64,000 nucleotides of DNA, taken from positions 12,432,479-12,496,478 of the forward strand of contig OZ017800.1 of the NCBI GenBank assembly GCA_963969395.1, in the 5' to 3' direction. This DNA is from Pseudoscleropodium purum (lineage: Eukaryota > Streptophyta > Bryopsida > Hypnales > Brachytheciaceae). The notes beneath the pieces were generated by a model. It saw only the letters and a list, made by a program, of their open reading frames with translations. It was not told the DNA's origin and made no database searches. How positions within the stretch are numbered: the stretch's first letter is position 1; each line of letters begins with the position of its first letter. Of the stretch, positions 1 through 12,099 are shown one piece after another. The position numbers were made by a program, and so were the translations under genes.

Positions 1-360
1 GGGCGAGACCTCTAACGGGCGGGCGAACCGGACGTCCGTCCACTATGACAACCATGCACCTACTTTGTTGTATGACTAACATCCGCACCCTAGAGTTTGC
101 ACCTTGACATCCATGATTTAGGTGCTTGTCCTAGCGTTCCTCATCTTGGGTAAATTGACACTCTTTGCATTCGTGCCATAATTGGTTGTGTCCACACTTT
201 GACTGCCCGCATCCATGCCCTAATGGTGATGTCTACACCTGTATATGTTCGTGCCCTGTTGGTGACATCCACGCCCTGATGGTGACACAATGATGTTTGC
301 GCCCATACGCTAGCATTTCTGCCCGACCTTAACATCCACACCTTGGTTCCAGTGCTATGA
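1..360. repeat. Degenerate minisatellite-like stretch
   Basis: This stretch has no credible gene. It repeats loosely a phrase of the form 'TGACATCCAYGCCCT' followed by 'TGGTGA' (for example around 205-285), with unit length drifting near 27-30 bases. The open frame on the minus strand here is low-complexity and has no recognisable domain. An old, decayed minisatellite is the simplest reading. Confidence 0.4.
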
Positions 361-463
361 CACACCACAAAGTAATGTGTCATTTAAAAAAATTCCTCAG
401 CTTAGAAAATAAAAGTTGTCCATTGTGTCCAATGACCCTAACTTGTTTGTTATGACAACCATG

Positions 464-690
464 TGTTGCCCTCTAAGTTTGAATTTAGACTTATTGTGAT
501 AATTTTGTGAGTTGCCCTCTAAGTTTGATTTTAGACTTATTGTGGTGTAACCTCTACTCCCAAACACTAATTGAAATAAAAATCAAATCCTCCAAAAGTT
601 AATAAGTACTTTTTATCTCATGAAAAAACTAGTTTCACCAAAAATTGAAGTCATGTAGGGTATGCATTTAGGGCTATGGCAGAACCCACC
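464..690. mobile_element. Fragment of TIR element family (right end)
   Basis: A 30-base phrase beginning GTTGCCCTCTAAGTTTG occurs twice (464 and 511). From about 510 to 690 the sequence resembles 40105-40300, including a shared CACCAAAAATTGA block. The right edge near 655-683 reads, on the minus strand, CATAGCCCTAAATGC, which resembles the TIRs of the elements at 33-43 kb. I take it as the right end of a decayed member of that family; a left end is not clear. It lies just beyond the 3' end of the first BTB gene. Confidence 0.45.
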
Positions 691-845
691 CATTACCACC
701 CAAGGATCCATACCTAGACAACATAAATGGCTAGAAAGAGTTGCAACCAAGGTCGGAACAAAATTCCAACCAAAGTGTAGAATGTGTTTTTCTTCATTTT
801 CAAAGTTGAGACTAATCAAGTCATGGAAATTTACATTGCCTTTTA

Positions 846-3109
846 CTACTCCATAACATTTGTGGAGTCCCTAAAGTGGTTGACTACAGGTGGTCCTATC
901 ATATGTCTATGTGAGGTTGATCCAGGTATAAGTGACCTGATGTTCTTTTCCAAATTTGCAAACCAATCCCTTTGAATCTTCATAAAGTGTGGAATCTGCT
1001 CTTCATGGGGTGTACCCGTGTAATAAGCCACCCAATCCGAGATGATTTCCTCTTGCATCTCATAAGGGAAAGTCATGACAAAGGTGCTCAATACCTCAAA
1101 GATGCCCCTCCCTTGCAATCCAAAAAACCTGTTGTCATAACCATTTTGCAGAAGGACCCATGTCCATTCTTTGATCAACTTGTACCGTGTCGAAGTCTTA
1201 ACATCAAACGGCCTTCAACCACATTCCGAAACAAAGTAAAGATTAAAAAGACCCAATCGATTGGCCTCAGAGCAGGGGTCGTCTTCAACATCTCGCACAA
1301 AGGAGACTCGTCCACAATATATTCTACCAACCTCGTGGCACACCGTGTCTCTAGCAAGAGAACCAAAATCCAGTTCACATTATAGAACAATTCGAATTCT
1401 TTGGACGCCGGATGGGCTTTAGCTTCAAGAATTAGCTTCTTGATACAATCATAGACATGTCGCAGAACATTCTCAACACGAGTGTGGCACGGCCCAGCCA
1501 TGATTAACCGAAAACCACTGGAGAAAAATTCCTGGCAACATTCGTTATGAAATACATCAAGGCTCAAGAAGTCATCGAAACTTCGGCACAATGCACGCTC
1601 GGTGATGCCAAGTAGAAGACCATATTTATCTGTGTTGGTTAACGTTAACCCCAGTCGTGCACTTAGATTAGCTGCACAATCTGAAGGATAAAACACAGAG
1701 TTGGCGAGTTGTCGGATGGCCTGCTCGTCAATTGGGGACCACGGAACGGATGTCAAATAGTGCACACAGTATTCAACGAGCTCGAGGTAGCTGATTTGAG
1801 AGGCTACTTGGAGAAGCTTCAAGCAATGATTGACATTGGGTATCCACATGTTTTGGTAGGAGTTCATCTGGGAAAAGCAATCTTTGTAATACTGCACATC
1901 TGTGTGGATGTCCAGAGTTAAATGAATCGGCGTTGTGGACGAGATGTTGAGCTCTGATCCTCTTCTTGCCCATCTCTCGCTCAAGCATGCGTCAAAGTAT
2001 TTGCTGCAAGAGCGCAATCGGCTTGAGTTCATATGAACATCCCCCAAACTCACCTCGTACTCTCGGCCTAGATTCAACATTGCCCTTTCCATTGCAGAAC
2101 TCATGTACTCGGCAGGATAACCTTGATAAGTTGAAGCGTTTGGGGCAATACTCATGGGCCTCCGTCGAACCAAGGACACAACGACATCACAGTCGAATCC
2201 CAAGTAAACATTCCACTCCCGGGCCACTGCGTAACCAGGCCTGATATTATCCTGCTTAATATCAAACAAAATTCAATTAATGATGAAAGTTTCTCATACT
2301 ATTCTGGCTTGAATTTGTGACCTATCTTGGTTATGGAACATGAACCTAGGCTAAGCAATGAAACCCTGAAACCCTAATTTCGTTTCTTGTAACAATCGGA
2401 CTTCCTTGAGATTCCAACAAGCTAGGATCCGGAGCCCCAGATAATCTAGCTTAGGCAGAAAACGAAGCCGGTTGATGACAGACGTGATTTCTATGACAGC
2501 AAATAATGTGAAGAATTAACACCGATCTCCGAGAACAATTTCTAAGAGAAATCGGTAGATCAAGTGCAAATTCTAGAGTACGCAGCTTGCAAACATAATT
2601 CCACAGCTAGCAGCACTAAATGTATGATTTGGAGAACAATAACACTGATCGAAGAACTGTCTGGCTCAATTAATTTCGAAACAATTCATTCCAAGTATCA
2701 CACGAGCACTCTCACGTATGCACTGGATCAAAGGGAAATAAAGAATTCTAAGCACGCACCTCGATAACCGGAGGCAGAACATAAGCGGAAAAAGCCATCC
2801 TCGATCGATCGCCCAACTAGAGTTTTCAATTAGAATAAAACGTACAAAAAGAAAACCGTATACTCATAGGATGCGGTGCCAATATCGCAATGGAAAACGA
2901 GACAAGAGATGAATACTGAAGCAATCCATGCTCTGTAGAACTCGAACTAAGCTTCGACCTCCGGAAGCGGAAGACATCGATATCGCAACTGACCTTTTAC
3001 TGCAGTCATCTGAACTTACAAAATTAGAGGGCGAGGATGCCCGGCCGCGGCCAATGTTCCCAGAGGTCGTGTTCCCAGTGGTCCTGTTCCCGGTCGTTAG
3101 GGTTGACAT
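846..3109 (-). CDS. BTB/POZ domain protein, frameshifted
   Basis: Proposed exons are 3109-3020 (30 residues starting MSTLTTGN, donor GTAAGT) and 2251-846 (acceptor AAGCAG); both junctions are phase 0. The second exon reads through a BTB-type region (CDVVVSL, then LGDVHMNSSRLRSCSKYFDA) and then the helical C-terminal region of the plant At1g63850/At3g05675-like BTB family (YLTSVPWSPIDEQ, RLVEYIVDESPLCE). Family members are thought to be substrate adaptors of CUL3 ubiquitin ligases. The frame breaks near 1195: one frame stops at 1175, while homology continues in another frame (KEWTW) down to 846. The related copy at 7.2-8.6 kb is continuous there, so one base seems to be missing. With that base the product would be about 498 residues. 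Either a sequencing error or a young pseudogene is possible. The 3' end is uncertain. Confidence 0.7.
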
Positions 3110-3142
3110 TTCTTGCCAAATGACTAAAAATGACTAAAAATT

Positions 3143-3156
3143 GCATATATAGAGTG
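3143..3156 (-). promoter_or_regulatory. TATA-like box of the BTB gene
   Basis: The minus strand reads CTCTATATATGC about 35 bases upstream of the proposed ATG at 3109. This would place transcription start only a few bases before the ATG, so either the 5' leader is very short or the box is not the one used. Confidence 0.3.
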
Positions 3157-3159
3157 TTT

Positions 3160-5280
3160 CAGCTAATACTTAGGTCTGTTTGCAACATCCATTTTCTTTT
3201 ACAAATGATTATTTTCTTATGAATCATTTTTTCAAAAATTTGGTATCTATTTTTAGAAATATTCATTGTTGGTCCTCACCCATTGGATGTGGTCGAAGAT
3301 ATAGAAGGTGTATTAGAATTGAAGTAAAGTATAATTACTTTCATAACAAAGTTTGTATTGGCATGCTACATAGATCCATTCATTCATAGGAATTACTATT
3401 TCAATTGGATCATTTTTGCATCTTTTACTTGTTTAAAAGCTTATAAAATACCCACATATTCTTTGTGATGTCAAGCATGATAAGGTTTAGATGTTAAACT
3501 GTCATTCTCCAATGAATTCATGATGCTATTTGTTGAATTATCAATCCATTGGTGTTTATCTTGCCAAATTTTAGAATATAATTTGTGTCCAAAGAGTCAA
3601 ATGTAGATGTCATAAAAATAGATTTTTGGAGCCCTTTGAGGATTAAATTGAACAACATCCAATTGAAAATTAATAACTAATAATATAGTTGTGTTTTATC
3701 CTTTAAGTTAAATCCTTAAAATTGACTAGATGTTCAAATTTTGAACGAAGAATGAATGCAAATACATTTCAAATACAAAAAGATGGATTTTTCATCCACT
3801 GATTTTTTTGAAGGATCTTATGTTAGTTCTTCAACATTTGTACAATATAGATTCTAAAGAATTTTTTTTTTAAACATTCTAAACTAGGAGGTCCATGAAC
3901 CAACCATTTAAGAGTTGGAACTGATTTTGAGGGAGGTGAAACTTCTTCAAATATTTTTCAATAAATTTTTCCTGAAAAAATAGTAGAATTGGCATTTAAC
4001 CAAAGTCTTTTCATATTTTTTGGAGCTTTGTAGAATTAGTTATGAAATATTGAAGCCAAAGAAGGATAGGGCTCTAATAGCATTCACTTTCTAAAATGTA
4101 CACTATTTGTACATAGCTAAAGGCTAAAACAAAGCACCAAGTACATGCATGTATATTTTCAAAAGGGCTATATTCAAATACATTTTGTAACCATGTGTGA
4201 TAATGGGGTATTTTATGGGGGGTATTTATGTGCTCAAAAGTATTTTTTGACACTCTATTAGTAGAAAAAAAGCTACCAAGGGATATTTATGTGTACCCTA
4301 TTTTTATTTTTAAATGGGGAGGGGGATTAATTTTTAACACCCTATTCTTTTTCCACAAAGTAGAATTATCAAACATTGAACAAAATATTGTGCATTAGAA
4401 AAACATTTATGTGAACAGTTGAGGTTCCAAATATGGCCTTTCAAATCTCAAAGATCTCGTTGTTTGACCATTATAGTCTTTTCAATGGTACGGTCAAAGG
4501 ACATGTCCCTTTCCCTATAGCTCCAACCCTATCTCCACTTAGTATAGTTAATTTATGTGGATCTCATTTTAACATGTGGCGCTTAGGAGTTAAACACAAA
4601 AATCTTTTTTAAAGAAACAAGTATGTGAGTGGTTGAGGTTTTATATGACTAAATTTCCATTAGACATAGAAACCGCTGGAGCATTAGCTAGCAGATTCCT
4701 TCTATGAAATCCACTAAGTTATTTTCCTTCATAGCACACAAAGTGGCTTTTAAAATTGGACACAAAGGAAAAATTCTTCATCCATCCTCAAAGCACATAT
4801 ATTATTCTATTGATCCTAGTATACATAATTGAGGGAATCTTAAGTTCTTGACCCTATTTTTTTTCTACTCTATCCTAAAATGAAGGATTTATAAGAACCC
4901 TATTTATATATGATTGTATAAGTGACATATTTTCTACACTATGATAAATGTAAAAAAATTCTAAATTTTATCTTCAGTGAATTAATTTGACCCTACTTTT
5001 TATCTCATGTACTTTTCTATTGCATCAATGATCTCTTTCCCAAGTGTATATTTAAGGAGGTGGACACTTTTGGAACCTCCTACATACCATATAATTCAAA
5101 GGATATCAAGAGGTGTAGCTTTAAAAAAAACTTTTTTAGTTCAATAAATGATCCTTTGAAAATGACTTGAATAAAAAAATGAAAATTGAAAAAGCTTTCA
5201 AAATTGACCTTAATTAGAAGAAATTTTTTTTTGTAAAAATCTTAAATATTCAATCTAGGGCTTCAAACATAATTGAAAAA
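3160..5280. other. Gene-free AT-rich spacer
   Basis: No open frame with a recognisable domain is present on either strand. The DNA is AT-rich with many homopolymer runs. I see no tRNA-like or other RNA gene here. Confidence 0.6.
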
Positions 5281-5433
5281 TACTACTTGACTAATTAATA
5301 CAATACTTGACTAATTAATATAATACTTGACTAATTAATACAATACTTGACTAATTAATACAATACTTGACTAATTAATATAATACTTGACTAATTAATA
5401 CAATACTTGACTAATTAATACAAAACTTGACTT
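5281..5433. repeat. 20-bp tandem repeat, about 7.5 copies
   Basis: The unit CAATACTTGACTAATTAATA is repeated head to tail with almost no divergence. The first base of the unit alternates between C and T, and the T variant recurs every 60 bases (5321 and 5381), so a three-unit block appears to have been amplified. No spacers are present, so this is not a CRISPR array. Confidence 0.95.
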
Positions 5434-6210
5434 AATTGTATGAATATGATTTATAGATCATATTTTACAACTAGTATTTGAGAATCATCATTAAATTATT
5501 ATTCTAAGTTCAAAGCATTTTATTATACATTTTCAGAATTTCCACAATTTGAATTATTCCTTCAATAGGTCTTTAATCCTTAAGTGTTTCAACATCCAAT
5601 TTTTGGACGATGAAGACACTTATAATCGTGTTTCTTTCTCATTACTACTTGGATTGAAAGTCATTCTTATTATTTGAGATACTTTATCAAGTTGTTGTCC
5701 TATCTAATAGTTGGATTTTGTGTTGCTAGAGTTCATATTTTTATAAAATTACAAATGTGAATGTATGTCGAATGATTGACTAAGCCAAAATTGCATTGAC
5801 TCTAGTTTAAAATTGGGTTTGCAAAAATGAGGTCATAGATCTAATAAATAGAAAAAATTCAAAAAATCATCATATCAAGAAAAACTCACTTCAAATTCAT
5901 TCTAACAAATTTTTCAAAAAAATGACAATATGTTTTTTGTAATTGATTTTAAGAAAAACTAGTGTGCCTTGTGCCATTGCCTCAACCAATATAAAAGTAA
6001 AAGTAATTTTTTCATTTAAAAAAAAATTCATTAAAAATTAAAAATTAAATAATTTTCACACTTTGAAATTCAATAATTCAATTTTTTAATTAAGAAAATC
6101 CATAAATTCTACACCATAGGTCCAAACACCACGAAATTGGCATGAATAGAAAGCCTTATTCACAAAGGAGAGCAAAGACTTTGTTTCATGGCATTTGGAC
6201 ATGCAATGCA
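5434..6210. other. Gene-free AT-rich spacer
   Basis: I see nothing coding here. The sequence is AT-rich with poly-A and poly-T runs between two tandem-repeat arrays. Confidence 0.55.
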
Positions 6211-6527
6211 AAAGTTATAAATTTCTTTATACCAAGTCCATCATTAATGTCTAAACTATAGGAAGTAATTCATCATTGCATGATTAGTGCATATATGTAC
6301 ATTCACCCCCTTCAAAGTTATAAATTTCTTTATACCAAGTCCATCATTAATGTCTAAACTATAGGAAGTAATTCATCATTGCATGATTAGTGCATATATG
6401 TACATTCACCCCCTTCAAAGTTATAAATTTATTTATACCAAGTCCATCATTAATGTCTAAACTATAGGAAGTAATTCATCATTGCATGATTAGTGCATAT
6501 ATGTACATTCACCCCCTTCAAAGTTAT
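6211..6527. repeat. 103-bp tandem repeat, three copies
   Basis: Units begin at 6211, 6314 and 6417 with AAAGTTATAAATTT, and a fourth partial start is seen at 6520. The copies are nearly identical (for example ATTTCTTTAT versus ATTTATTTAT in copy three), so the amplification is recent compared with the decayed sequence around it. Confidence 0.95.
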
Positions 6528-7200
6528 TCTTTATTTAATTAGGAACTTTTTGAAGGCTACATGTGCAGACTCATAATCTCCTTCAAAGCCATTTTTATTA
6601 AAAATAACAACTTTTAAAAGGTGATAAAATACATTATTAACAACAAAACAGAGTCACCTATTCAGAAAAAGATGATGGTGCCTTATAGATGTGAACTATA
6701 ATTTTAAAAATTTAATAAAAATCAAGAAAGTATTTTAAAATTTTAAAAGAAAATTTAGTATGTGTTAAGTATTTTTTATATACCAAAAAGATTGTTTGTA
6801 GAACATAATTAAGACAAAATTTAGTATTCATATTTTTATATGTGGATAATCGTATACATTTTGACTATAATACTAACATTCAATTAATAAAATTGAAAGC
6901 TATTATATATGTTATTGGTGATAGTTCAAAATTAAATGTTTCTAAGTTTATACGACCCTATGAAAGGGCAATACATTAAGAAAATCATATTGTACCTAGT
7001 TTGATAACAAGGAACTCTTACGTTTGATATCTATATTGTCCAAAAGATGAACATACAATAAAAACATTCGAGTTTGGAAATCTCTTGGTGCTTTTCAACT
7101 TAGATGTAAATAACCTAAGTTTCAAAATGCTTGTACAGATGATGAACTTGTATATATTGCAAAGGACTTCCATTTAAAGTATGCATATCTTTGTAAGATT
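6528..7200. other. Gene-free AT-rich spacer
   Basis: No coding or RNA feature is visible between the 103-bp array and the 3' end of the BTB pseudogene. Confidence 0.5.
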
Positions 7201-7205
7201 GATAG

Positions 7206-8597
7206 TTATGGCTCAAATAAAATTAACTTCTCATGCATACTTGCAATCCAATTTGTATGAATCTCCAAAAAGTTTAGACTGCCACATTCTATGTATTGAC
7301 ACCCATAGTTATTGATACCTATCCAATATGAGAAGATCTCCTTTTGCATCCTGTAAAGGAAAGTCTTCACAAAAGTTTTCAATGTCCTTTGAATCCAATT
7401 TTTGGATATTTCTTCTACTCCATTACATTCAACGCCAAGTATCCATGTCCATTCCTTAAGCAACAAGTACTGCGTCAAAGTTTTCAACAACAAACATCCT
7501 TCAATCACTACCTCAAACACAAAAACAATGATGTCTACCCAATCCTTTTGCACCCAAATAGAGAGCTTTTGCAACACCTCACATAGTGGAGACTCCTCTA
7601 CAATGTATTCAATCAACCCCTTGGCGGACTCTATCTCCAACAATAACTTCAAAGCCCAATGCAAATTGTAAATATGTTGGCCTTCATGCAATTTTAGGTA
7701 CTCTCCAGCTTTAAGGATAATTTTTTTGACACAATTGGTTACATGCTTCAAAATGTTTTCTATAAGAGTTTGGCATAGCCCATCAATCACTACTCAAAAA
7801 CCACTTGAGAATAAATCCTGATAGTTTCTTTGTAATTCCAAACCGTGTAAATCATATCTCATGGCATTATCAAAACATTTGCACAATCCATAGTTTGTGA
7901 TGTCAGACAAAAGAACATATCTTTTGGTGTTGCTTAATACTAATCCTAATCTTACATTCAGATCAGGTGTACAATTTGAAGGATAAAATACAGAATTGGC
8001 AAATTGTCGAATTTTCTTCTCATCTTCGTGGGACCATGGGACGGATGTCAAATACTACATACAATCTTCAATGAGGTTGATGTGACTAATTTGAGATGCA
8101 ACTTGAAGAAGCTTCAACCAATGATTGACATTTGGTATCTACTTATATTTACTTGAATACATTAGCGAAAAGCAATCTTTGTAATACTCTACATTAGTGT
8201 ACACATCCAAAGTTAAATGCATCAGCATTTGCAACAAGATGATCTCTACTCTTGCTCATCTCTCACTCAAACATGTGTCAAAGTACTTGCTGCAACGATG
8301 CAACTTACGTGAGTTGATATGCAAATCCCCCCAATTTTTCTCCTCTTCTTCTGGATTCAATAACCTTTTCCTTTTCTTTGTTTTGTCCTTATTCATGGTA
8401 GAAGAATCTTGATCTACAAATGCAGATGTAGAAATACTAGTCGACCTTTGAACCAAAGACACAATAACGTCGCAATTGTCTAAGATGTATTCATTCTGTT
8501 CTTGGTCCATTGTGTCGTATTCAAAATTTGCAATACTACAAGAAAACTTGATATCTTGCTTAGCACACAAAATCCAACCAATAATAAGGTTTTTCAA
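7206..8597 (-). pseudogene. BTB/POZ pseudogene, copy of the first gene
   Basis: In one continuous frame this matches the large exon of the BTB gene at 0.8-2.3 kb from CDVIVSL to the C-terminus (KEWTW, then EKLILFEP). At least four in-frame stops break it: TGA in place of Trp after CLSER (near 8254), TAG in place of Trp before IPNVNH (8141-8139), TAG just before YLTSVPW (near 8055), and TGA where the homologue has Arg after FSSGF (near 7795). It reads straight through the site where the first copy is frameshifted. Sequence upstream of the exon, corresponding to the intron of the first gene, is also similar, so the copy arose by DNA duplication and not through mRNA. No first exon is visible. 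A full-length protein is not possible. Confidence 0.85.
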
Positions 8598-8860
8598 CCC
8601 TATTTTGACTCAAAATTGTTACTTATTTCCATATGGAACATGAACTTAGGCTTAGCAATTGAACATTAAAAATTTTGATTACTTCAAAGCCATTATTGAG
8701 AATAATTTCTTAAAGAGAATTGGTACATATAGCAATGCTCAATTAGCAACAAACAACTTGCTTCCTTTCCACTTCTATAGTAGGACCAAAGAATTTTGGA
8801 AATTTAATATATTGAAAAAATTGACTCACTTTTAAAACTATTCATTCTATACAATCATCA
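8598..8860 (-). repeat. Duplicated intron sequence of BTB gene
   Basis: The segment around 8632-8665 (ATGGAACATGAACTTAGGC) matches 2333-2360 in the intron of the first BTB gene. The block GAGAATAATTTCTTAAAGAG near 8697 matches the intron near 2530. This marks the duplication as extending into intron DNA. Confidence 0.65.
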
Positions 8861-9432
8861 ACCCTCTTGCAAATATACCAACTTGAATGACCAAAACTTA
8901 AAAATTTCAACCACACCCACCATCCAAAACAAGGTACAAAGCAAGTCCAAATTTCCATTTCTTGACTCCCAATGCATTGATTTCAAAAGAATATTTGACA
9001 ATATGGTAGATCTATCATCACCCAATACTTTCAATTAGATACAAAGAATCCTAAATTCATATCATTTGGAGCCAATTTCTTCAAAGGTGAAATGGAATAC
9101 TTAACAATAGTAGAATTATACCTCAAATAACTCTAAAACAATTGATGCTTTATTAAGTTGCAACAAATCTTTGAGCTATGAAAATCACTCCTCTACTTGG
9201 ATTTGCATACACAATTGAGCATACACTACAATCTAAACTTTGCATACTTGGATTCAAAAGCATCACCTTCCATTAATTTAAGCCCTAACTACCTTGTACA
9301 TATATGGTTACTTCAAAATTTCATGTGGCAATTGTGTGTAGGTAATTAAAAGTCTTTTGACTATTCTAAAAAACATTACAAATGGAATTGAAGTAAATTA
9401 TTGAAAGTTTTTATTTTTTACATAAAAATATA
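8861..9432. other. Gene-free AT-rich spacer
   Basis: I see no gene or clear repeat between the duplicated BTB intron and the SINE insertion. Confidence 0.45.
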
Positions 9433-9632
9433 AAGATTTGATATTTTTTTTGAAACAAGCGTGTTGAAGAAACACACTGCAAAGGGTCCGTCGAGAAGAG
9501 AGGCTCATTTCATGTTAGGTAGAAAACCTGCTGCCACCAAATATCGAACCCACAACCACGCCATTTGGTTTGGGTACCCTACAACCATCATCCGGTAGTT
9601 TAGAGTCATCATAGACCAAGATTTGATATTTT
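9433..9632 (-). mobile_element. tRNA-derived SINE with target duplication
   Basis: The body 9448-9617 is flanked by identical 15-bp direct repeats AAGATTTGATATTTT (9433-9447 and 9618-9632). On the minus strand it carries a pol III B-box-like GGGTTCGATATTTGG and ends in a short poly-A run (poly-T on plus, about 9444-9451) directly at the downstream duplication. These are the hallmarks of a SINE inserted by target-primed reverse transcription. The A box is not clear. The overlapping open frame is incidental. Confidence 0.75.
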
Positions 9633-9639
9633 GAGAGGT

Positions 9640-10920
9640 CTTCAAAGGCATATATGTGTCATTAGTGAAAGTTAGAGTAAAGCTTTTGAATTTCACTTGA
9701 TTTGAGATTTAAAATTTTTTACTTATCCATTATTTTGCTTTGAAAATAGCCCCCATGGAAAGAATAATATATTTTCATGATTTTCACCATTGAAAATTTA
9801 AATATGCCAATGTTGATTTGGAGTTATTTTCAATTTATATTTATAAAAAAAATTCCATCTTTGTAGTATAAATTCATCACAAAAAGTGACTTTTTAAGAC
9901 CTACATGTTGTAGTGATGTTAAAAAAATATTGTGACACTTTGAGTGAGTAAGATGGCCATTGTGGATACACTTTTCATTAATTTGGAGGTAGTTTAGAGA
10001 CTCTTTGGGGCTAGTTAGACAACACACTTCTAAAATTCAAAACAAATTCTCACTTTGTCAAAAAAAATTCAATTACTCTCCCCATTTCTCATATTTGTCT
10101 TCATATAAGAAAATAATTCATTTTTTAAGCAATGCTTTTGGAGCAAACCAATTATTTTTATGTTCATGGGCAAGTTTACCTTACCTCCTAAAAAGTAACA
10201 ACCAACTTGCCTTCCTAAAAATCATCCCTCCCTATAGACTCCTTCATAAAATATTTTTTTACATCCATGGATATATGGTATTTATTGATATGCATATGGC
10301 ACACAATTACATGTATGATATACAAATACAAGATATGGATATATGTATTGGCATGACATTTATAGTACAAATATATATACTGCATATGATTACATATTCC
10401 GTATCAATTGTCATCACATATGTGTTGTATTTAGAGAGATATATGGTATGGGATAAATGAAAAATGAATACTATTATTATTTTTGAATTTCTTTATAAGA
10501 AGATTGGAAAATAAATGAATAAATATTTTCTTAATTTGGGAGGTATAGGCTTTGGTGTCCCTTTTGATACCTATCTACTCAAAAGAGATAATCACAACTA
10601 AATTCCAAATTGAACTTCTAGACATTCCAAATTGAACTTGCAATTGCACAATTCAATTGAGTAGTTTCAGAATGTGAATTGAAAATTGATAATGTAAAGT
10701 AAGAGGTCCTTAAATTAACCACTTTCCAACTAATTTACAATTTTGGGGACTTTAGCTTCTTGAAATATTTTTTAGAAAATAAGTTTTCATTAAAAATTAA
10801 ATGGAATTGGCATCTAATTCTAGTAAGAGTGGTTTCATGTTTTGAGACCATTGTGTAGAACTACTCGGAATCACACAAGACTATGAAAGCATCTAATCCT
10901 AATATATTTAATGTTGATAC
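9640..10920. other. Gene-free AT-rich spacer
   Basis: This is AT-rich, with repeated ATATGGATAT-type words (10260-10450) that create a long but low-complexity plus-strand open frame. No domain is recognisable and I do not call a gene. Confidence 0.5.
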
Positions 10921-10924
10921 AATG

Positions 10925-11861
10925 TTTAACCCCTAAAGTTCCTTGACTATGTTTTCGCCAAAAACGCTCCAAAACTGCCATTTCTTGGACAAGTTTCAAA
11001 ATTTAGAAAAAAATAATTTTTGAACACATATAACCATAGGATCTTGTAGTAAAATGGTTTGAAAATATGTGAAAAAAATTCAGAAATTTCCACCATGTAG
11101 ATTGCAAGATATTAGCATTTGAAGTGACAAAAATCATTTTTTGGTCCCTACAAAAAATTGGGCAATTGAACTTCACAAGGTCAAATTTGTATAAAAAAAT
11201 GTTCAAAATGATTGCAAATCTTTGGATTTATTCTTCAAGGCATGTTGGATATATGCTTGAAAAATTTTAGATCATTTGGAATTATACAACATATAGGAAA
11301 AAATAGTAAGTAGGTAATAGTAGAGAATGATTCAAAATACTAAATTATTAAGAATTTAAATACGGAATTGAAAAATGTCAATCTCAATGGTTGAAATTTT
11401 GTAATAAATAATTTACAACCTAAGATTTTATTTTTTCCAAAAATATTGAAAATTGGGTAAGATAAAGGATTTCAAAGTTTATTTTAAAATAGGGAATCCA
11501 TAATTGCCCACAAACAAAAAATCTTCATAACTTCTGACTTGTTGACCAAAATAGAATCATTCAAAGCTTTCCTTGTATACATAAGTCTAGAAAATGAATT
11601 TCAAATTTTTATTGTTGAAAAGAATGATTTTTTCAGATCTGCCCCGACTGCTTGAGTTGAGAAACAAACTACATATTAAGCTATAACTTTTGACTCTGAT
11701 TTCCAAATGTTATGAAATTTGTTGTGTATGAAAGATATTCCTTGTCTATAATCTTACCTTCTATTACAATTTCAGCCTTAAATATGCAAATTTCTGGTCA
11801 CAATGGCTTGTCCAAAATTTCTATACAACCAAGAAACGTAGTATGATCCTTTGGGGGTTAA
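10925..11861. mobile_element. TIR element, about 940 bp
   Basis: The left end TTTAACCCCTAAAG (10925-10938) is mirrored at the right by CTTTGGGGGTTAAA (11848-11861). The interior matches 34206-35712 as a direct copy, including a block around GATTGCAAGATATTAGCATT. There is no transposase-like frame, so it is non-autonomous or decayed. A target duplication was not clear. Confidence 0.65.
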
Positions 11862-12099
11862 AGCAATATGAATTGATGTGATAGAGAACACTTTTAGGAG
11901 AACAATTGCTTCATAGACTTTCTAAGGCTCACTTAATCATAATAAAAGTTAACTAAGATGTCTTTCCAACTTATTGGCTTCATTCTACAACTACTAAAAT
12001 CAACCAATAGGATTGTGTTAATCCTTGAATAGTTGAATTAGGCCTTCAATAAGACCAAAAGAATTCAGATTAGGAGTTGGCCCAATTTTCTATTTTGAT

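Noticed and set aside
5281..5433. CRISPR-like array
   Set aside because: Units are directly adjacent with no unique spacers, and the genome is a plant nuclear genome.
7206..8597. Three separate small genes on the minus strand
   Set aside because: All three frames are the same frame of one BTB exon interrupted by stops, so they form one pseudogene.
10005..10460. 151-residue plus-strand frame
   Set aside because: It is built from ATATGG-like low-complexity words in AT-rich DNA, with no domain.
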